Positions 4,828-13,221 of a stretch of 23,140 nucleotides of DNA are shown piece after piece; positions within the stretch are counted from its first letter, which is position 1, and each line of letters opens with the position of its first letter. The stretch lies in NCBI GenBank assembly GCA_021399405.1, contig JAAFKL010000036.1:1-23140 (forward strand), in the 5' to 3' direction. Both the position numbers and the translations under genes were made by a program. Source of the stretch: Candidatus Heimdallarchaeota archaeon (GTDB lineage: Archaea > Asgardarchaeota > Heimdallarchaeia > Heimdallarchaeales > Kariarchaeaceae). Below the pieces are notes generated by a model. It made no database searches and was not told the DNA's origin. It saw only the letters and a list, made by a program, of their open reading frames with translations.

Positions 4828-7249
4828 AACACTATATCCTGTATTATTAATTATAGGATTTATAATTTATCCAATTGCAGTGAAGGGTAGCGCTATTTCT
4901 AATGATACCACAATGGGTGATTCAGTTATACCCTCTTCTGCAATAAAGACAAATTCTGAACTGAAAACTGAAACATTGCAAAATAAGACAAAAAGAACAT
5001 TTTCTCTGCCACTTGAGTTCATCCAACATTTTCAATTGTCAAGTAAAGATATCCCTGGGTTTGATAGATTAAACAAATTGCCAATTGATCTTCCAGAAAT
5101 AGAATTTTTTGATCTAAATTTTGGTGCCTCTTTGAACATTGATCTAACAATGGAGTTCAATAACGATCTATCAATGATCTACACTTCCCCACTTATGCCA
5201 ACCCCAATATTCAGTATTGGAAGATCGATAAGTAGTAGCATTAATAGCAAAGTAGAAATTTCATCAAGATTTTTTCTTGAAGGAACAATAGGTGATTTGG
5301 AAATTTCAATTTCCAAGGCATTAGAAACTAACGGAACATGGAACCTTAAGCTCCCAAACAAAGAATGGAATTATGACCTGATCAAGATTCCAAAAATTGG
5401 TAAATATATCAATAATTTAATGCATTACGGTTTCAACTTTAGTGAAGGCCAAAGTGAGTTCAATGGGCAATTTTCAGGTCACTTAGATCTTAATCCTAGG
5501 ATTGGTGGCGTAAGTTCAATTAATTCAAATACCTGTGTTAATGAAGTTCTTTGCAAAGAACTTGTAATTAATCCAGAAGGCCTTACAATTAACGATTTAG
5601 AATATAAAGAAATAATTCCAGGTGAAAATATTAACTTAACTGAATCCCTATCATACGATTCTACCATTCAATTCGTAACAGATTATAAAGGAGGTCTGAA
5701 TTTTACTTTGAATATGGATATCGAAGCAATTTTAAACAATGTAATTGAGGCAGCAAACAAGATCCCATATTTCCAATTACCATTCGATTCTAGTGATGTA
5801 GAAAAATTTCAAAATTGGGCAAATATTCCTGAGCAAATCGTTCGTAATCCTAAATTAGATGGTAATTTTAGCAGTTTTTCACATCGTATTCGCCAATTAC
5901 AATTTAAATTTCCAACTCAATCAATTTCTGTATATAATGTGACTTCCGAGGATGTTATCCATACATCTAAAAATCAATTTAGAAAAAGCGAAATTGTATT
6001 CAACGATACCTCCTTTAGCTTGAATTCAACATTGTTTAAATCATTAACAAATATTCTTGATAATTTTGCAATTAATAACGTCACAGCCACAATCAATGCA
6101 TCTTTATGGACTGATTTTAACTTTAAACGCAAATATGAAATTATTGCCCCTCTAGTAGCAAATCAAAATGAAACCATCGATGTTCTAATTCACACACTTC
6201 CTATGAGCTTGAATTTATCTGCTGGTATCTCTGCAACAATCAAAATAAATCACGGCACCACTAATCTAATTAATTCGAGTTATTCCTATCCATTTTTTTC
6301 AGGTTATGAAATAGAACTACCAGTTGGAAAGGAAAGTCGAGATTTGGAAAGTCGATTATCATTCTTCATACCTTTAATGCAAAATTTGACTGTATTCAAC
6401 TTTGACATCAGTTCGATTTTATCCAATTTTGGTTTGGAATTAGAGCTGATTCCACATTTATTTTATAACCAAACGAGTGTTCTCAATTTGCAATCTAGAG
6501 AAATCGTTCATAATGAGGATTTTCTGTTGAGAAATGCAGAATGGTCAAAATCAACTATTCGAATGCAAAATGGAACTAAGTATAATCAGATCTCCTCATT
6601 TGTAAATGAGACAGGTGTAGGAAATTTTGGTCTAGGAATACAACCTCAATTGAATGTGAGACTAGATTCATTTGGTAAAGCAATAAAGATCCCACTCAAA
6701 TATAATAATTTCACAGTTACAAATATTAACGGAGAATTTACTAAATCATTTGAAATTAAATCAAATAGCGTTAAATTAATCTTACCAACATATTATATCG
6801 ACTATGATGTAGATGCCCCATTTATTTTTAATTTTGAAGACAATTGGGTAATCGATATCGAGAGATCGAATTTAGAACGTGTTTTTAGGATTGAGGATTC
6901 GAAATCAGGTATACAGAATATTTCAATTAACTCAAATTTAGGAATTACCCCTACTCTTCAATCTGATTATGTCTCATTTTTGCTTATTTCATTGAATGAA
7001 CACGTAAATGAAGGGGAGATATGGATCCGCATGATTGATCAAAAAAATAATACCAGAGAGTACAAACTAAATATTAAAATTGACAATCCAAGGATTTCAA
7101 CATTCGACGAGACCAATAGTCAATTTAAGAATCCTTCTACTCAGCCAAATGTGCCAGATATTCTGTTGTTAGGATTGGTAATTGTAGTCTTTGCAATTAT
7201 TATGAAATTTATTGAAAGTATTCAACCGAATTCTCGGCGTCGTCATTGA
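4817..7249 (+). CDS. Large cell-surface protein with signal peptide and C-terminal TM anchor
   Basis: This secreted, membrane-anchored surface protein has about 810 aa. The N-terminus LRSRTLYPVLLIIGFIIYPIAVKGSAIS is a signal peptide, and PDILLLGLVIVVFAIIMKFI near the C-terminus is a TM anchor followed by a basic tail (PNSRRRH). The body is beta-rich with many N-glycosylation sequons (NxS/T), fitting an S-layer-like or adhesive surface role. I recognise no enzymatic domain. I chose the TTG at 4817 because GGAGGT at 4801-4806 lies 10 nt before it; a TTG at 4787 in the same frame adds 10 residues without a ribosome site. It follows the ubiquitin-like operon by about 108 nt and may be read through from it. 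It is convergent with the next surface gene. Confidence 0.8.
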   Translation: MRSRTLYPVLLIIGFIIYPIAVKGSAISNDTTMGDSVIPSSAIKTNSELKTETLQNKTKRTFSLPLEFIQHFQLSSKDIPGFDRLNKLPIDLPEIEFFDLNFGASLNIDLTMEFNNDLSMIYTSPLMPTPIFSIGRSISSSINSKVEISSRFFLEGTIGDLEISISKALETNGTWNLKLPNKEWNYDLIKIPKIGKYINNLMHYGFNFSEGQSEFNGQFSGHLDLNPRIGGVSSINSNTCVNEVLCKELVINPEGLTINDLEYKEIIPGENINLTESLSYDSTIQFVTDYKGGLNFTLNMDIEAILNNVIEAANKIPYFQLPFDSSDVEKFQNWANIPEQIVRNPKLDGNFSSFSHRIRQLQFKFPTQSISVYNVTSEDVIHTSKNQFRKSEIVFNDTSFSLNSTLFKSLTNILDNFAINNVTATINASLWTDFNFKRKYEIIAPLVANQNETIDVLIHTLPMSLNLSAGISATIKINHGTTNLINSSYSYPFFSGYEIELPVGKESRDLESRLSFFIPLMQNLTVFNFDISSILSNFGLELELIPHLFYNQTSVLNLQSREIVHNEDFLLRNAEWSKSTIRMQNGTKYNQISSFVNETGVGNFGLGIQPQLNVRLDSFGKAIKIPLKYNNFTVTNINGEFTKSFEIKSNSVKLILPTYYIDYDVDAPFIFNFEDNWVIDIERSNLERVFRIEDSKSGIQNISINSNLGITPTLQSDYVSFLLISLNEHVNEGEIWIRMIDQKNNTREYKLNIKIDNPRISTFDETNSQFKNPSTQPNVPDILLLGLVIVVFAIIMKFIESIQPNSRRRH

Positions 7250-7318
7250 TCAATTGGTGAACCTCGTATCGTTAGTCGTGAATTCTTACTACTCAAAGAT
7301 CGATCTATACAATTTCAC

Positions 7319-9451
7319 TCATTGGTCATTCTCTTGGCTGTTCTGACTTTGATATATTCGTTTAATTTTGTAAGAAATTAAGATAACTAGCAAAATAACA
7401 ACTCCAATGGCGAAGCCTTCATTTAGCTTGTCAAAGAAGTTCTCACTTGATCTAATTGGAATTTGTTCAGCTGAGGGGATGGAGTCCAAATAATCTACCA
7501 ATCTTATCGAATACATTCTTCCCAAATCATGATAATTCCCATCTTCAAAATTAAAAATTGTAGTCACTTCTTCATTGAATACAACTTTAGGTTCTGTACT
7601 AATGCCATAATAAGTTTTGATTAATTTCTGAGTTAAATTTGTGTCAGTTATTTCATAGTCCAGAGACTTAAAGAAATTCGTATCGGATAAATACTCTAAA
7701 TAATGGTACCATTGGCCATCTTGATAGTATGTGTGATTGAAAGATAAATTTAACTCGCCCCCATATTCTAAATAAACACTATCATTTAATATATTTAGTA
7801 ACACATCTGAAAACGAGGAAATTATAATTTGGTCTGCATTAACATTTCTTTGCTCAATTATTGCGCCTGAAATATCATCAATAAGTATGTAGTAGTAATT
7901 GTCGACAAAAATCTCAGAAAATATATAACTTATCCAAAATTTCTGATTGTCGTAGTAAAATATCAATTTCGCATCTGGAAATTGATAATAAAAATTTTCG
8001 ATTTCACCACTAGTATTATTTAATATGGTTTCGATTATGTCTGAATTGTTTTGTCTCGGACGAGATTCAATTGAGTTCAGTTCAATAGATGTGATTGATT
8101 GGCTCGTATCATTTATTAATACAGTCCCCTGGTTTTGCGAAATTGTTGGATCATAAATCACAACGTACCAGTCACCTATCTGATTAAATAGCAAGTTTAT
8201 CTGATAATTATCAATATTCTTCAGCCAATTATTAATGATTCCATTCTCATTGATGAGGTTAAGCACATCAAGCTCATCCATTTGTGGAGTGATGTGTTTC
8301 TCAATATAGCTTCTTTCTATCATAAAAGTAGTTTCATTAATTACAAAAACACCATGATCAATTGACTGAAGGCTTTCAATTGATAATAGATAACTATGAT
8401 GATGATTATATTCTAAGCTTCCAATAAACCCCCCAAGAGATTTGACCCAATTCAAAATTTCATCATCTTGCAATATATAATTTACTAGTTCAAGATAAGA
8501 AGCCTTTCTGTCGAAGGTGCCTTCAATATCAATCGTTGTTCCAGTAGCGTCAAACATTAATAAAAGATTGTCTGTTATATTCACCTCAACTGATTTCGAA
8601 CTTGGCAAACCCGTATATCCTGAATTGTTTTTTTCTTCTAGGAGAAATTTGTCTTGAATGAACTCAAACTTATCAAACTCCAGTATACCATATTCTACTT
8701 CATAGAAGAATCCCTGATAATCATTATTGTAACTGCTATTAGTGTAATAAATAACCTCAATACGTGTAGTATATTCAGATCTTGTAACCATGTAATTTTG
8801 AACTTCAGCAGTTGCATTGACATTATTTCTGATTTGAGAAATTGGTACCTCTGCTAGACCAAATTCGAAATTTGTCTTAATATAAATTAAATCATAGGTG
8901 AATATATTATCCTGCGTAAGATTAAATGCAAGTTTAGCGTTAATATAAAACCCCGAGCTATTAATGGCATTTAATTGGACAAAATTTAAGTTCAAATAGT
9001 TAGCTGTAAAATCAAAATGATTATCTAAGAATTCAGTTGTTATATTGAGAGCTTCAAAGTAATCGAGAGCATTTGTAGAGAGAGAATTTGACTCTTCAAA
9101 ATAGGCTTCCAAAAACCAATACCTGATACTTTTAATCTTACGGTCATTATCACTAATAATTAAAAGAAGAAGTTCATAATCTTTAAAGTCCTCCATATTA
9201 TTTGAACTGGAAAATTCCACCTCCCAGAACTCACCTGTCAGCTTTGCAATAAATGAAACTTCATTGTGGTTGGCAATCCATTCCGATACTTCATCGTTAG
9301 TAATAGCAATCTGATATACTTCATTTTCAGTTAACAACCATTGATTCGAATGACTTGCAATTGAATCTAAAGTATTATATTTTCCTATCCCTGAAATAAA
9401 AAATAAAACCACGAATATGAAAATTCGAAAGTGACACGACATATTTCGCAT
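7319..9451 (-). CDS. Membrane-anchored surface protein with PepSY-like repeats
   Basis: This surface protein of about 710 aa has an N-terminal signal or TM segment (FRIFIFVVLFFISGIG) and a C-terminal TM (FAIGVVILLVILISYKI) with a short cytoplasmic tail. At least four internal segments share the pattern helix with I-xx-W, a spacer, strand WxVxx, then a strand IDxxSGxI, at roughly residues 38-113, 315-388, 390-458 and 470-545. Examples are NNWLKNID...DWYVVIYD...INDTSQSITSIEL and FWISYIF...ILIDDISGAIIEQR, which resemble PepSY-type repeats. Many NxS/T sequons are present. I chose the ATG at 9451; a TTG at 9487 extends it by 12 residues and an ATG at 9442 would also keep the signal. The role is unknown. 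Confidence 0.75.
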   Translation of the reverse strand: MRNMSCHFRIFIFVVLFFISGIGKYNTLDSIASHSNQWLLTENEVYQIAITNDEVSEWIANHNEVSFIAKLTGEFWEVEFSSSNNMEDFKDYELLLLIISDNDRKIKSIRYWFLEAYFEESNSLSTNALDYFEALNITTEFLDNHFDFTANYLNLNFVQLNAINSSGFYINAKLAFNLTQDNIFTYDLIYIKTNFEFGLAEVPISQIRNNVNATAEVQNYMVTRSEYTTRIEVIYYTNSSYNNDYQGFFYEVEYGILEFDKFEFIQDKFLLEEKNNSGYTGLPSSKSVEVNITDNLLLMFDATGTTIDIEGTFDRKASYLELVNYILQDDEILNWVKSLGGFIGSLEYNHHHSYLLSIESLQSIDHGVFVINETTFMIERSYIEKHITPQMDELDVLNLINENGIINNWLKNIDNYQINLLFNQIGDWYVVIYDPTISQNQGTVLINDTSQSITSIELNSIESRPRQNNSDIIETILNNTSGEIENFYYQFPDAKLIFYYDNQKFWISYIFSEIFVDNYYYILIDDISGAIIEQRNVNADQIIISSFSDVLLNILNDSVYLEYGGELNLSFNHTYYQDGQWYHYLEYLSDTNFFKSLDYEITDTNLTQKLIKTYYGISTEPKVVFNEEVTTIFNFEDGNYHDLGRMYSIRLVDYLDSIPSAEQIPIRSSENFFDKLNEGFAIGVVILLVILISYKIKRIYQSQNSQENDQ

Positions 9452-9664
9452 GGACTTACAATTTAACAACACAAATTCATATCTCAATTAACAAATATAA
9501 ATTTTGTGCAAATTAGTTAAATAAGCTCAGTATTTGATTTTTTATCATCTTCAATTTCTCAAAATATTTATCGAATAAAACACATAAAGCTTAAATATTA
9601 AATCCGATATCTGAATTTAATCAGTCAAAGGATTGGTTTAATAATACCTTATAGGTGAAAAAAA

Positions 9665-10162
9665 ATGAAAAAACAATTGAAAATATTCAATTTAATGATT
9701 GTTCTACTGTTATTTACATTCCCGTTACCTAGCAATGCTGGGATAATTCAAGCAGTTCCAAACTATAGTTTTGAAAATGGAGATATTGGTAATGCCAGTA
9801 ATTGGAATGGTGATGATAATAGACAAAACGGTGTTTCCAAACATGGATCTCACTATATAGATGCTTTTGATCAGGGAGAAATAATTTGGGTTACAGTAAG
9901 TGTGGATTCTGATGATGTATTATATATGGAAGCTTGGTATAAAGATGGACGAATAAGGATCAAAGTTTACTATTCTACCTCTGGTAGTGACTACAAAACT
10001 TGTACTGATGAATCAAGTTCCTATATTCAATGCAAGCTAGATAGTGGTTTTGATTCCAATAAATGGATCAACAAAGTAGAGGTATATTCTCTTGATGATG
10101 GTGTTGACGTAGATTTAGTGCGTCTTTACTATGATGATGGTGGTGGTGGAGGACCGGGTTAG
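9665..10162 (+). CDS. Small secreted beta-sandwich protein, CBM-like, glycine-rich tail
   Basis: This 165-aa protein has a clean signal peptide (MKKQLKIFNLMIVLLLFTFPLPSNA). The mature part begins VPNYSFENGDIGNASNWNGD and continues G...HYIDAFDQGEIIWVTVSVD, the opening typical of jelly-roll carbohydrate-binding or galactose-binding-like modules. Two cysteines about 13 residues apart (TCTDE, IQCKL) could form a disulphide outside the cell. It ends in an acidic stretch (YYDDGGGGGPG), perhaps a flexible tail. The ribosome site GGTGA lies about 7 nt before the ATG. There is no anchor, so it is probably released or bound to the surface. The ligand is unknown. Confidence 0.7.
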   Translation: MKKQLKIFNLMIVLLLFTFPLPSNAGIIQAVPNYSFENGDIGNASNWNGDDNRQNGVSKHGSHYIDAFDQGEIIWVTVSVDSDDVLYMEAWYKDGRIRIKVYYSTSGSDYKTCTDESSSYIQCKLDSGFDSNKWINKVEVYSLDDGVDVDLVRLYYDDGGGGGPG

Positions 10163-10561
10163 TTCAACTGTATAGGATTTAAAATATATTCTTAAAATAA
10201 ACCAAAATTTAATTGCTTAATAGTATTCCATTGAGTTCTCATTTCAGAGTAAACACTTAGATACGTCAATCCAGATACTTTTAATCATAGTAAATGTCGA
10301 AGTACCTCTCTTAAAATTAACAAGTAAGGATAATTGGAAAACAGAAACCAATTTTAATTGGTATTAAATACCAATATATACCTACAATTGGTCAAAGATT
10401 CAAAGTTTTCTTTTAATGTATAATTTAATCAATCCAGTTATATAGCAATTATGATTTGGAAATCCAACAGGTAAATTCAAATTAATTGACAAGCTAAAGA
10501 TCTCAATACTTCAGATTCGAGATTAATATTTTTTATTCAATTTTTTTTACCAAAAGTAATT
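10163..10561. repeat. Gene-free convergent gap with an alternating ATTGGT/ACCAAT array
   Basis: No gene is supported in this 399-nt stretch. It contains four alternating half-sites: ACCAAT at 10347-10352, ATTGGT at 10357-10362, ACCAAT at 10370-10375 and ATTGGT at 10387-10392. Copies two and three form a palindrome with perfect 9-bp arms and one central base, ATTGGTATTAAATACCAAT (10357-10375). Copies one and two form another with a 4-nt loop, so alternative hairpins are possible. A run of T (about 10540-10548) could end transcription of the plus-strand gene before it. The rest looks like non-coding AT-rich spacer. Confidence 0.45.
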
Positions 10562-11074
10562 TTACTGACTCGGTCCATTATATGGATAGTCGACTATAGT
10601 TAATTTATACTCAATTGTAAAATCACCATTAGCGGTTCCTAATACGAGATTCATGTCTGATACTGTGACAGATTCTCCCGAGTCTATTGTATAGGTATGT
10701 TGCGTTGTGGAATCACCTGCCGAGTTTTCCTTTATCTTAACGTCAAAGGTCAAACAGGGGGCACCACCTGATCGTGCCCAAGTCAACTCATAATACCCTC
10801 CGGTATAAATTCCTTCAGGAGAATTATTTTTGTATGAGCCTTCTATCCAACTTCTACTTCCACAAGAACTAGATGTGGTCCTCTTCACCATTAACTTGTT
10901 TTCACAAGTTTGATCGGTTCCATCGCCACAATTTGTATCAGTAAGAAAATTGTAGCCTTTCCATTTGACATGAGCAGTGTATACCACAATACCCTTTGCT
11001 GGTTGAATGTTGATACTCAAACCAGCAAATAGCATTAAAATGATTAACAATCTCACATTTCTAGCCATTGGCAT
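10562..11074 (-). CDS. Small secreted cysteine-containing protein
   Basis: This 170-aa secreted protein has the signal peptide RNVRLLIILMLFAGLSINIQPAKG. The mature domain has four cysteines (NCGDGTDQTC, SSSCGSRS, APCLTF), likely two disulphides, and alternating strands ending in DFTIEYKLTIVD, so a beta-sandwich is expected. No enzyme motif or membrane anchor is seen. The ATG at 11074 is supported by a TATA box on the minus strand at 11097-11104, centred about 26 nt upstream, giving a leaderless message; ATG at 11068 is the alternative. It is convergent with the other small secreted protein (9665-10162) and may act with it at the surface. Its function is unknown. Confidence 0.7.
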   Translation of the reverse strand: MPMARNVRLLIILMLFAGLSINIQPAKGIVVYTAHVKWKGYNFLTDTNCGDGTDQTCENKLMVKRTTSSSCGSRSWIEGSYKNNSPEGIYTGGYYELTWARSGGAPCLTFDVKIKENSAGDSTTQHTYTIDSGESVTVSDMNLVLGTANGDFTIEYKLTIVDYPYNGPSQ

Positions 11075-11096
11075 GTTTAAGTTGTTTATTTTTGAG

Positions 11097-11104
11097 TATA
11101 TAAA
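11097..11104 (-). promoter_or_regulatory. TATA box for the secreted protein at 10562-11074
   Basis: On the minus strand this reads TTTATATA. Its centre is about 26 nt from the ATG at 11074, which puts the transcription start at the start codon. Confidence 0.6.
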
Positions 11105-11278
11105 TAACTGATTGGATATTTTAGTGCTACAGGCGATGTATCCTCATTTCAAGCTTTAAAACGAAAAATAGAATTCCACACAATATTGCCCAATCACAAT
11201 AAAAATAATAGTCAATTATTTAAAATTTGGCGGGATGTTCTATTTCTTGCACGAAATAAAGCAAATAAACACACAAAC

Positions 11279-11357
11279 TGTCCAAGCTATTGGACAAGTT
11301 GTCCTAACTATCGAACACTTACACATAATAATATATGATTTGCGAAATCGATTGTCC
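11279..11357. promoter_or_regulatory. Operator-like cluster of TTGTCC/GGACAA half-sites
   Basis: Four half-sites are present: TGTCCAA at 11279-11285, TTGGACAA at 11290-11297, TTGTCC at 11299-11304 and TTGTCC at 11352-11357. The first two form a 7-bp inverted repeat with a 4-nt centre, and the second and third form GGACAAGTTGTCC, a palindrome with one central base. They lie upstream of the TATA box at 11392-11398. This fits binding of a dimeric regulator, plausibly the winged-helix protein encoded in the same operon. Confidence 0.5.
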
Positions 11358-11391
11358 ATTAGTAAGAACATAGGTCAGCCAGTTGATAAAT

Positions 11392-11398
11392 TTATAAA
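11392..11398 (+). promoter_or_regulatory. TATA box of the sensor/regulator operon
   Basis: TTATAAA is centred about 31 nt before the GTG at 11426, so the transcript begins within a few nt of that codon. This placement supports GTG 11426 as the start and argues against a gene in the open frame just upstream (11235-11423). Confidence 0.5.
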
Positions 11399-11425
11399 TC
11401 GAACCAATGTTAGCATTATATAGAA

Positions 11426-12244
11426 GTGATTGGAACTTACTTAAGATCAAATAGTTTAGATCCGAGATCCTTGATCGCAGGGTTTCTTACTGTCTTGCTC
11501 ATTTCTGGGATCTCTTTCTATGCTGTTCCTAATGTAATTGATCTAGATCCAAATATATCAACAAATTGGAGTTTTTCATCACCTACAATCCTAACAACCG
11601 CTATGGAAAACCATCTGGAGACTCTTATTTATGTTGAAGTCCTAGTTGGAGTAATTACCTCTACTGTTCAGAATGAGGAAATTTCTTTTTCATATCAACA
11701 CAGACCGATATTTGATGGTAATGTATATCGTTTGCAGATCATGAGAGATCTTGAAAGTGTGAACATGGGAGAATTCATAAATATTAGTAACTTTGATTTT
11801 CAAGATACCAAATGGTTAATTATTACAGATGGAACCGATGATGTGGAACGAAACAGCATAAATTCAAATACGCAGTTTCTTTCCGATCTACAAAGTTCAT
11901 TGACCGATGACTTAGGAACTCTACAAAATTATGATAATATTACTAGTACATTTGTTGAAGAAATTATGAATCTGGAACTCATGAATGGAGAGTTCTATTG
12001 GGAAATTCATCATCTGTATTCTGATTCTAAATATATTTTGATTCGTGGTTTTGGGAACACTGTAATTATTCAAGATATGACTGCTTCAGGATTTTTCAAA
12101 TTGGAAAATGGGTTTGAAATTTTGGTCGAGACTGCAAAATTCTCTATATCAACCTACCGTGGTATTTTTTCTGATGTGCCTTTTGATCATTATAAAGGAG
12201 CAATTGATAAGCTACTCCAAAATTTTGTTTCTTCTGGAGGGTGA
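11426..12244 (+). CDS. Membrane-anchored extracellular protein, probable sensor partner
   Basis: This 272-aa protein has one N-terminal TM segment (about residues 15-35, SLIAGFLTVLLISGISFYAVP), and the remainder is predicted to be outside the cell. The outer part mixes strands and helices (TKWLIITDGTDD, FYWEIHHLYSDSKYILIRGFG) and has a few NxS/T sequons; I do not recognise the domain. The start GTG is fixed by the TATA box 31 nt upstream. The 3' end overlaps or abuts the gene for a membrane-bound winged-helix regulator, so the likely role is sensing or ligand binding that controls the regulator. An alternative is a lipoprotein-like surface protein with unrelated function. Confidence 0.7.
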   Translation: MIGTYLRSNSLDPRSLIAGFLTVLLISGISFYAVPNVIDLDPNISTNWSFSSPTILTTAMENHLETLIYVEVLVGVITSTVQNEEISFSYQHRPIFDGNVYRLQIMRDLESVNMGEFINISNFDFQDTKWLIITDGTDDVERNSINSNTQFLSDLQSSLTDDLGTLQNYDNITSTFVEEIMNLELMNGEFYWEIHHLYSDSKYILIRGFGNTVIIQDMTASGFFKLENGFEILVETAKFSISTYRGIFSDVPFDHYKGAIDKLLQNFVSSGG

Positions 12245-12249
12245 GAAGT

Positions 12250-12744
12250 TTGGTCAATGAAAAAAATAAAATTATAATTTCTAATCAAACCTCAGTGTTA
12301 ATTCTCCTGCATTTTAAAAATAATCCAGATAAAGAATTTGGGACCAGGGAAACTCAACGAATTCTTGGTATGAATAGCTCCAGTACTGTTTCACTACATA
12401 TTAACAAATTGGCAGATTTAGGACTTATAGAAAAAAGTCCATCGGATAGATATTATATTACCCAAGAAGGGATTGAGTTTGATAGTATTAGTTTTCCGAT
12501 GATGATAACGGCAGATTATGTGTGGGGTAAATTTGTTCCAAAAAATTCCTACCTGTTGGGGTTACTACTATCTGGTATTGTAATATGTATGATTTTATTG
12601 ATATTGAATATCCATATAGCAATTATATTGACCATCTCAATTACAGTATTGCTCATTGCATTGGCCTTAGTTTTGAATGAATGGTTATATTTTAGAAATA
12701 AATATCAAGAATTCATTACGTTGGATGAGAGAAAAATGAAGTGA
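12250..12744 (+). CDS. Membrane-bound winged-helix transcriptional regulator
   Basis: The cytoplasmic N-terminal domain is a winged helix: VLILLHFKNNPDKEFGTRETQRILGMNSSSTVSLHINKLADLGLIEKSPSDRYYITQEG, with recognition helix STVSLHINKLADLGL and a tyrosine-rich wing. It is followed by two close TM segments (YLLGLLLSGIVICMILLIL and IAIILTISITVLLIALALVL) and a short charged tail. It is therefore a DNA-binding protein tethered to the membrane. I chose the TTG at 12250 because GGAGG at 12236-12240 lies 9 nt upstream; a GTG at 12241 adds three residues and overlaps the previous stop by 4 nt. Coupling to the extracellular protein suggests a one-component signalling pair acting on the half-site cluster at 11279-11357. 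Confidence 0.8.
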   Translation: MVNEKNKIIISNQTSVLILLHFKNNPDKEFGTRETQRILGMNSSSTVSLHINKLADLGLIEKSPSDRYYITQEGIEFDSISFPMMITADYVWGKFVPKNSYLLGLLLSGIVICMILLILNIHIAIILTISITVLLIALALVLNEWLYFRNKYQEFITLDERKMK

Positions 12745-12814
12745 TTAATGATCACACAATGGAATCGAGGGATACAGGATACATTTAATTACTCTAAGAA
12801 GGTCAATTTATACA

Positions 12815-13084
12815 ATGGATGATTTATTCGAAGAGAGAGATGAAAGGACTATAAGGGAGCGAGTAACAGATTTATTAAGAGCAGATCCTATTGCTCGGAA
12901 TGATGATATCTATTTAATTTTTAAATATTGGAAAGAATACCAAGGGCTGAGTATTGACCCAAGTAAGGCTGCGACTATTTTAAGAAATAGCGAATCAATT
13001 CGAAGAGCCCGACAAGTAATTCAGGAAGAAGGTATCTTCCTGCCAACTGACCCCGAAGTGAGAAAGAAGCGAAGCAAACTTTGA
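12815..13084 (+). CDS. Small basic protein of a phage-associated type (89 aa)
   Basis: This short charged protein has the signature RRARQVIQEEGIFLPTDPEVRKKR at the C-terminus (residues about 62-86). That closely resembles small uncharacterised proteins I associate with phages and prophages, whose members share an R.RQ.IQ..G.FLPTDP.VR.KR ending; this is from memory, not a search. The front part is helical (DLLRADPIARNDDIYLIFKYWKEYQG). No membrane segment or signal is present. It stands 70 nt after the membrane regulator with no clear ribosome site, so its transcription unit is uncertain. It may be a remnant of a mobile element or a DNA-binding accessory protein. Confidence 0.65.
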   Translation: MDDLFEERDERTIRERVTDLLRADPIARNDDIYLIFKYWKEYQGLSIDPSKAATILRNSESIRRARQVIQEEGIFLPTDPEVRKKRSKL

Positions 13085-13221
13085 TGGAATACGATTTCAA
13101 CCACGCTTAAGGCTTGGTAACTGAAATTTTACTGTACAATATGATTTCAGAGATTGAGAATAAAACATATAAATGATGAGTCCTCTTTTAGAAACAAAAG
13201 ATGAGAAGGAAAGATTGAGTG

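Noticed and set aside
11235..11423. 62-aa open frame before the sensor gene
   Set aside because: It lies over the half-site cluster and the TATA box of the next gene, and its start has no ribosome site.
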